64,000 bases of DNA from Prinia subflava (Eukaryota; Chordata; Aves; Passeriformes; Cisticolidae), in the NCBI RefSeq assembly GCF_021018805.1, contig NW_026960612.1, forward strand, positions 124,001 through 188,000, given 5' to 3'. The position numbers and the translations under genes are program-made. Positions 61,487-64,000 of this stretch are shown one piece after another. The notes below the pieces were generated by a model that did no database searches, had not been told where the DNA came from, and saw nothing but the letters and a program-made list of their open reading frames with translations. Numbering within the stretch: position 1 is the first letter of the stretch; the number at the start of each line of letters is the position of its first letter.

Positions 61487-63230
61487 TCATACTGGATGTT
61501 CATCTTCAAATCCTCTGTTATCATAGGATTTGTCTGGGATGTTGTTGCGGATCGAAGGTGCTGTATATGGATTCCGTGTCAATGCCTTCATTATGGTCCT
61601 GTTCCAAGATGCTTTTTTCTGTATCTCTCTCTTCAGGATTCTGTAAACTGACCAAATTACTAAAAATATAATTAGCAAAATTATCAGATTTTCAAGGATA
61701 GACTTTATCTATGAACTCATATTCTATCCAAATCCTTTAAAGATTTTACCTAACCAGCTGGTAGCTAAATCCTTTTGTTCCTTTTGTTCCTCATGCTCTA
61801 TTTGTTTTAACGGGCTGATGTCATGTTCTGCATCTGCAGTTACATTTGGGATGTGGATGCAGCAATGGTCAATTTGTCCCTTTAAATATCTACACACTCT
61901 GTGTTCTTTCAAAAGTAACATATCTAAAGCCAAACGATTTTGCAGAGTCATTTTGGTGGTGGTCTGTAATTGCACACTGAGTTCCCTTAATCCCTCTCGT
62001 GTGATTCTTGCTAATCTGTCTACCTGACCTGTGAGTCTATATAGCATTTCTCTATTTCGATAATTTGCATTGGGACCAAACAAGGATTCTAGGGCCCACC
62101 CAATCTTTACTCCACTAGAGGGTTCCTTCCAAGTGTCATCTGGGTTCTTGTCCTCTGAGACATCTCGTTTTGCTTTTATTTGCAAGGGTTCACTGCTCCC
62201 ATTAAATGGGGATTTCTTCCAAATTGGACATAAAGTGGGAAGGCCTAGGGTGATTTCTTTTACCTCCCCGTCTATAGGCAAATGTGTTGTCCATGTGCGA
62301 TTACTCATTGCCCATACAAACGGTCTTGGACTTCGAATTGTACTCCTGCTACATCCTACTATAATCTTGGAATCCATTTTTCCTTGTTTGTGTCTAATTT
62401 TCCTGCAGGCACAACCGATTCGTAAGGCTACTGCCAATGGTGACCACTGTTTTATTTTCAGATTATTAGAGGTGCAATCATAAATTTTATTACATACTCA
62501 CCAACTTACCTTATTTGCCTTTTTCTGACTGCTAGTACCAGTACTCGTCACTGTGGGGTCTGTCTCATTTTCAGAGCCTTTCCATTTAATGCACCAGGCT
62601 GTGCTTTCCATATATTGGAATTTCTGGAGGATGCTCATAGACCATGCACTGTCCCAAGGTTCCAGTCCTTTCTAATCCTTTTCTTCACATTTCCACACCA
62701 CAACTCTCTGTAGCGTTATCCTTGATCTTTTGATAGTGTAGAAACTAACATTGCCATTTTGCAAGGTCTTGGTCCTTAACCTACCACTCTATGATTTGTC
62801 CTAATTTGCCATTACTAAGAATGCAGTCTGATTTTCTCATAGGTTGCATATAGGAATTCTCTGTTATCTTCTAGTACTCTCTGACCACCACCCTTGACTC
62901 TGGTACCTGTTTACATTTGATTGTTTTGTTCCCTCCTATTTCAGGTAATTTCGACGTTATTATTCCCCAGCTTACTGGGTCCCCTGCTGCTTTTGGTATT
63001 GGCAGACAGGCCGTTATTCTGCTGGTATTGTGCATTTTGGCAAAGTCTCTGACCAATCTAATCATTACATTCTCAGCCCGAATTTCATTAGAAAGTTCTA
63101 TTACTTGTGTCTTTGCCTGTACCTCTCTCTTCATTCTAGAATGAAGAGTGGTTAGCTGACCCTCTTAAACTCTATACCCCAAACTAACAGCAATCCCTAC
63201 TGGTGACATTAGTATCCATGAAATTAACAT
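61487..63230 (-). pseudogene. Retroviral env, broken by stops and at least one frameshift
   Basis: The minus strand from about 63230 has a hydrophobic leader-like start (MLISWILMSP) soon followed by a stop. A surface-subunit piece is at 62871-63134. The longest piece, 61724-62437 (237 codons), covers the end of SU and the transmembrane (TM) subunit. TM motifs visible: a heptad-like helix (RITREGLRELSVQLQTTTK), LQNRLALDMLLL, and a Cys motif spaced CX9CC in place of the usual CX6CC. Two in-frame TAG codons (61724-61726 and 61709-61711) come just before the membrane anchor IILLIIFLVIW and a basic tail ending at 61487. The 63134 and 62437 pieces are in different frames. Any product would be fragmentary, and a TM piece would lack its anchor. 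Confidence 0.88.
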
Positions 63231-63277
63231 TACCTAAAAGAAGAGCATGAGCACAATTACCGATACTATTTGAACAG

Positions 63278-64000
63278 TTACAGACGTTTTAGCCTCAGCT
63301 TTGTTGGTCCTATAGTTTCTACAGCCCACGACTGGACTCCATGGAGGACCTTCTTCACGCGCGTGTAGTGTATCCAGGGTTCCACTCCAGCCACTTTGAC
63401 TGCTGTAAAGGTGGTTAGCAGTACCTGATGGGGACCAGTCCACTTCTCTTTTAGTGGTTCTTCGTTCTAGGTTTTGATGTATACTTCATCTCCTGGTTCG
63501 ATGTTGTGGACTGGATTCTTCAGAGCCAGTGGTCTGTTCTACATGAGAACACTTCGAAGCCGAGCTAGAGTTTTCCCGAGGGACAGAACAAAATTATACA
63601 CATCTTGTTTCCCTGTGTCATGAACATTTGGATTGGGGTTAGGAGATTCATATGGTTTCCCATACAATATCTCATAAGGACTAACTGACATCCCACTCCT
63701 AGGCTTTATCCGAACCCTCAGCAATGCGATCGGCAAAGCCTGTGGCCACTGCAGTTTGGCTTCCTGGCGTATTTTACTGATCTGCCTCTTCAGTGTCTGG
63801 TTCATTCTCTCTACTTGCCCACTTGACTGGGGTCTCCATGGTGTGTGGAGGTCCCAAGATATTCTCAATAACTTGCTTACCCCTTGTACCACCGTGGCTA
63901 TAAAGTGTGGGCCTCTATCTGATGATATCCCTAGGGGCACCCCAAACCTGGGAATGATCTCCTGTAATAACTACTTAACTGTTTCTTGTGCTTGGTTTGT
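63278..64000 (-). pseudogene. Retroviral pol, integrase C-terminal part, with three in-frame TAG stops
   Basis: The minus strand carries the integrase core with a D-35-E spacing: Asp in ISSDRGPHF and Glu in [12 protein letters not shown]. The [10 protein letters not shown] block and a C-terminal domain with WTGPHQVLL and WIHYTRVKKV follow, ending at TAA 63278-63280. In-frame TAG codons at 63971-63973, 63539-63541 and 63467-63469 break it, yet the frame is maintained throughout with no indel. The first catalytic Asp and the zinc-binding domain lie beyond the window edge. Confidence 0.9.

Larger units (their letters stand above)
60940..64000 (-). mobile_element. Second ERV provirus, 3' part (integrase, env, 3' LTR), gammaretrovirus-like
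   Basis: The minus-strand order runs integrase (cut by the window edge), env, polypurine tract, 3' LTR. The integrase is of gammaretroviral type, with a C-terminal domain reading WTGPHQVLLTTFTAVKV. Frames are largely open but interrupted by stop codons. The 5' LTR, primer site, gag and the rest of pol lie beyond 64000. No intact coding frame is present. Confidence 0.92.

Noticed and set aside
63234..63443. 69-codon minus-strand frame near the provirus pol end
   Set aside because: Wrong frame: the neighbouring frame gives the integrase C-terminal domain.

Overview
The window is vertebrate nuclear DNA from a bird, most likely a passerine. It has long AT-rich introns, CR1 LINE fragments (the sauropsid LINE) and many young, nested endogenous retrovirus (ERV) LTRs of a kind I associate with songbirds. 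The only host gene I can support is the 3' half of TET2 on the + strand (about 2.76-17.85 kb). Its seven exons carry the Cys-rich and double-stranded beta-helix (DSBH) dioxygenase core. Five exons (94, 209, 151, 90 and 138 bp) have the lengths I know for mammalian TET2 exons 5-9. They are followed by a 361 bp exon, a 1,415 bp terminal coding exon and a 3.3 kb 3'UTR. Exon 4 and everything upstream lie left of the window.

From 17.85 kb to the right end I find no convincing host exon on either strand, including none of PPA2, the gene that follows TET2 in mammals. This gene-poor stretch is a retroelement landscape. 18.35-18.58 kb: CR1. 19.45-20.07 kb: solo LTR with a perfect 5 bp target duplication. 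20.38-27.14 kb: a decayed minus-strand class I provirus with an isoleucine-tRNA-type primer site and remnants of RNase H, integrase and env. It has been invaded by three unrelated solo LTRs. 30.6-32.1 kb: an LTR-like block abutting a CR1. 36.15, 38.5, 39.8 and 51.4 kb: further LTRs or LTR-like segments.

45.77-55.26 kb holds a striking mirror arrangement: LTR families B and D on the minus strand, then D and B again on the plus strand. The two D copies are almost identical, form inverted repeats about 4.9 kb apart, and the left one sits inside an older LTR. 59.3-60.1 kb is another LTR. 60.94-64.00 kb is the 3' part of a second minus-strand gammaretrovirus-like provirus (integrase, env, polypurine tract, 3' LTR). 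Its reading frames are broken mainly by TAG codons, and its env transmembrane subunit has an unusual CX9CC motif. The 5' end of this provirus lies beyond the window.

The TET2 exons work as one transcript. The 3'UTR carries four miR-29 seed matches, in keeping with known post-transcriptional control of TET2. The retroviral copies are broken; what they contribute is promoter and polyadenylation signals and a risk of inverted-repeat recombination rather than intact proteins. All calls were made by eye; no alignment or database search was run.
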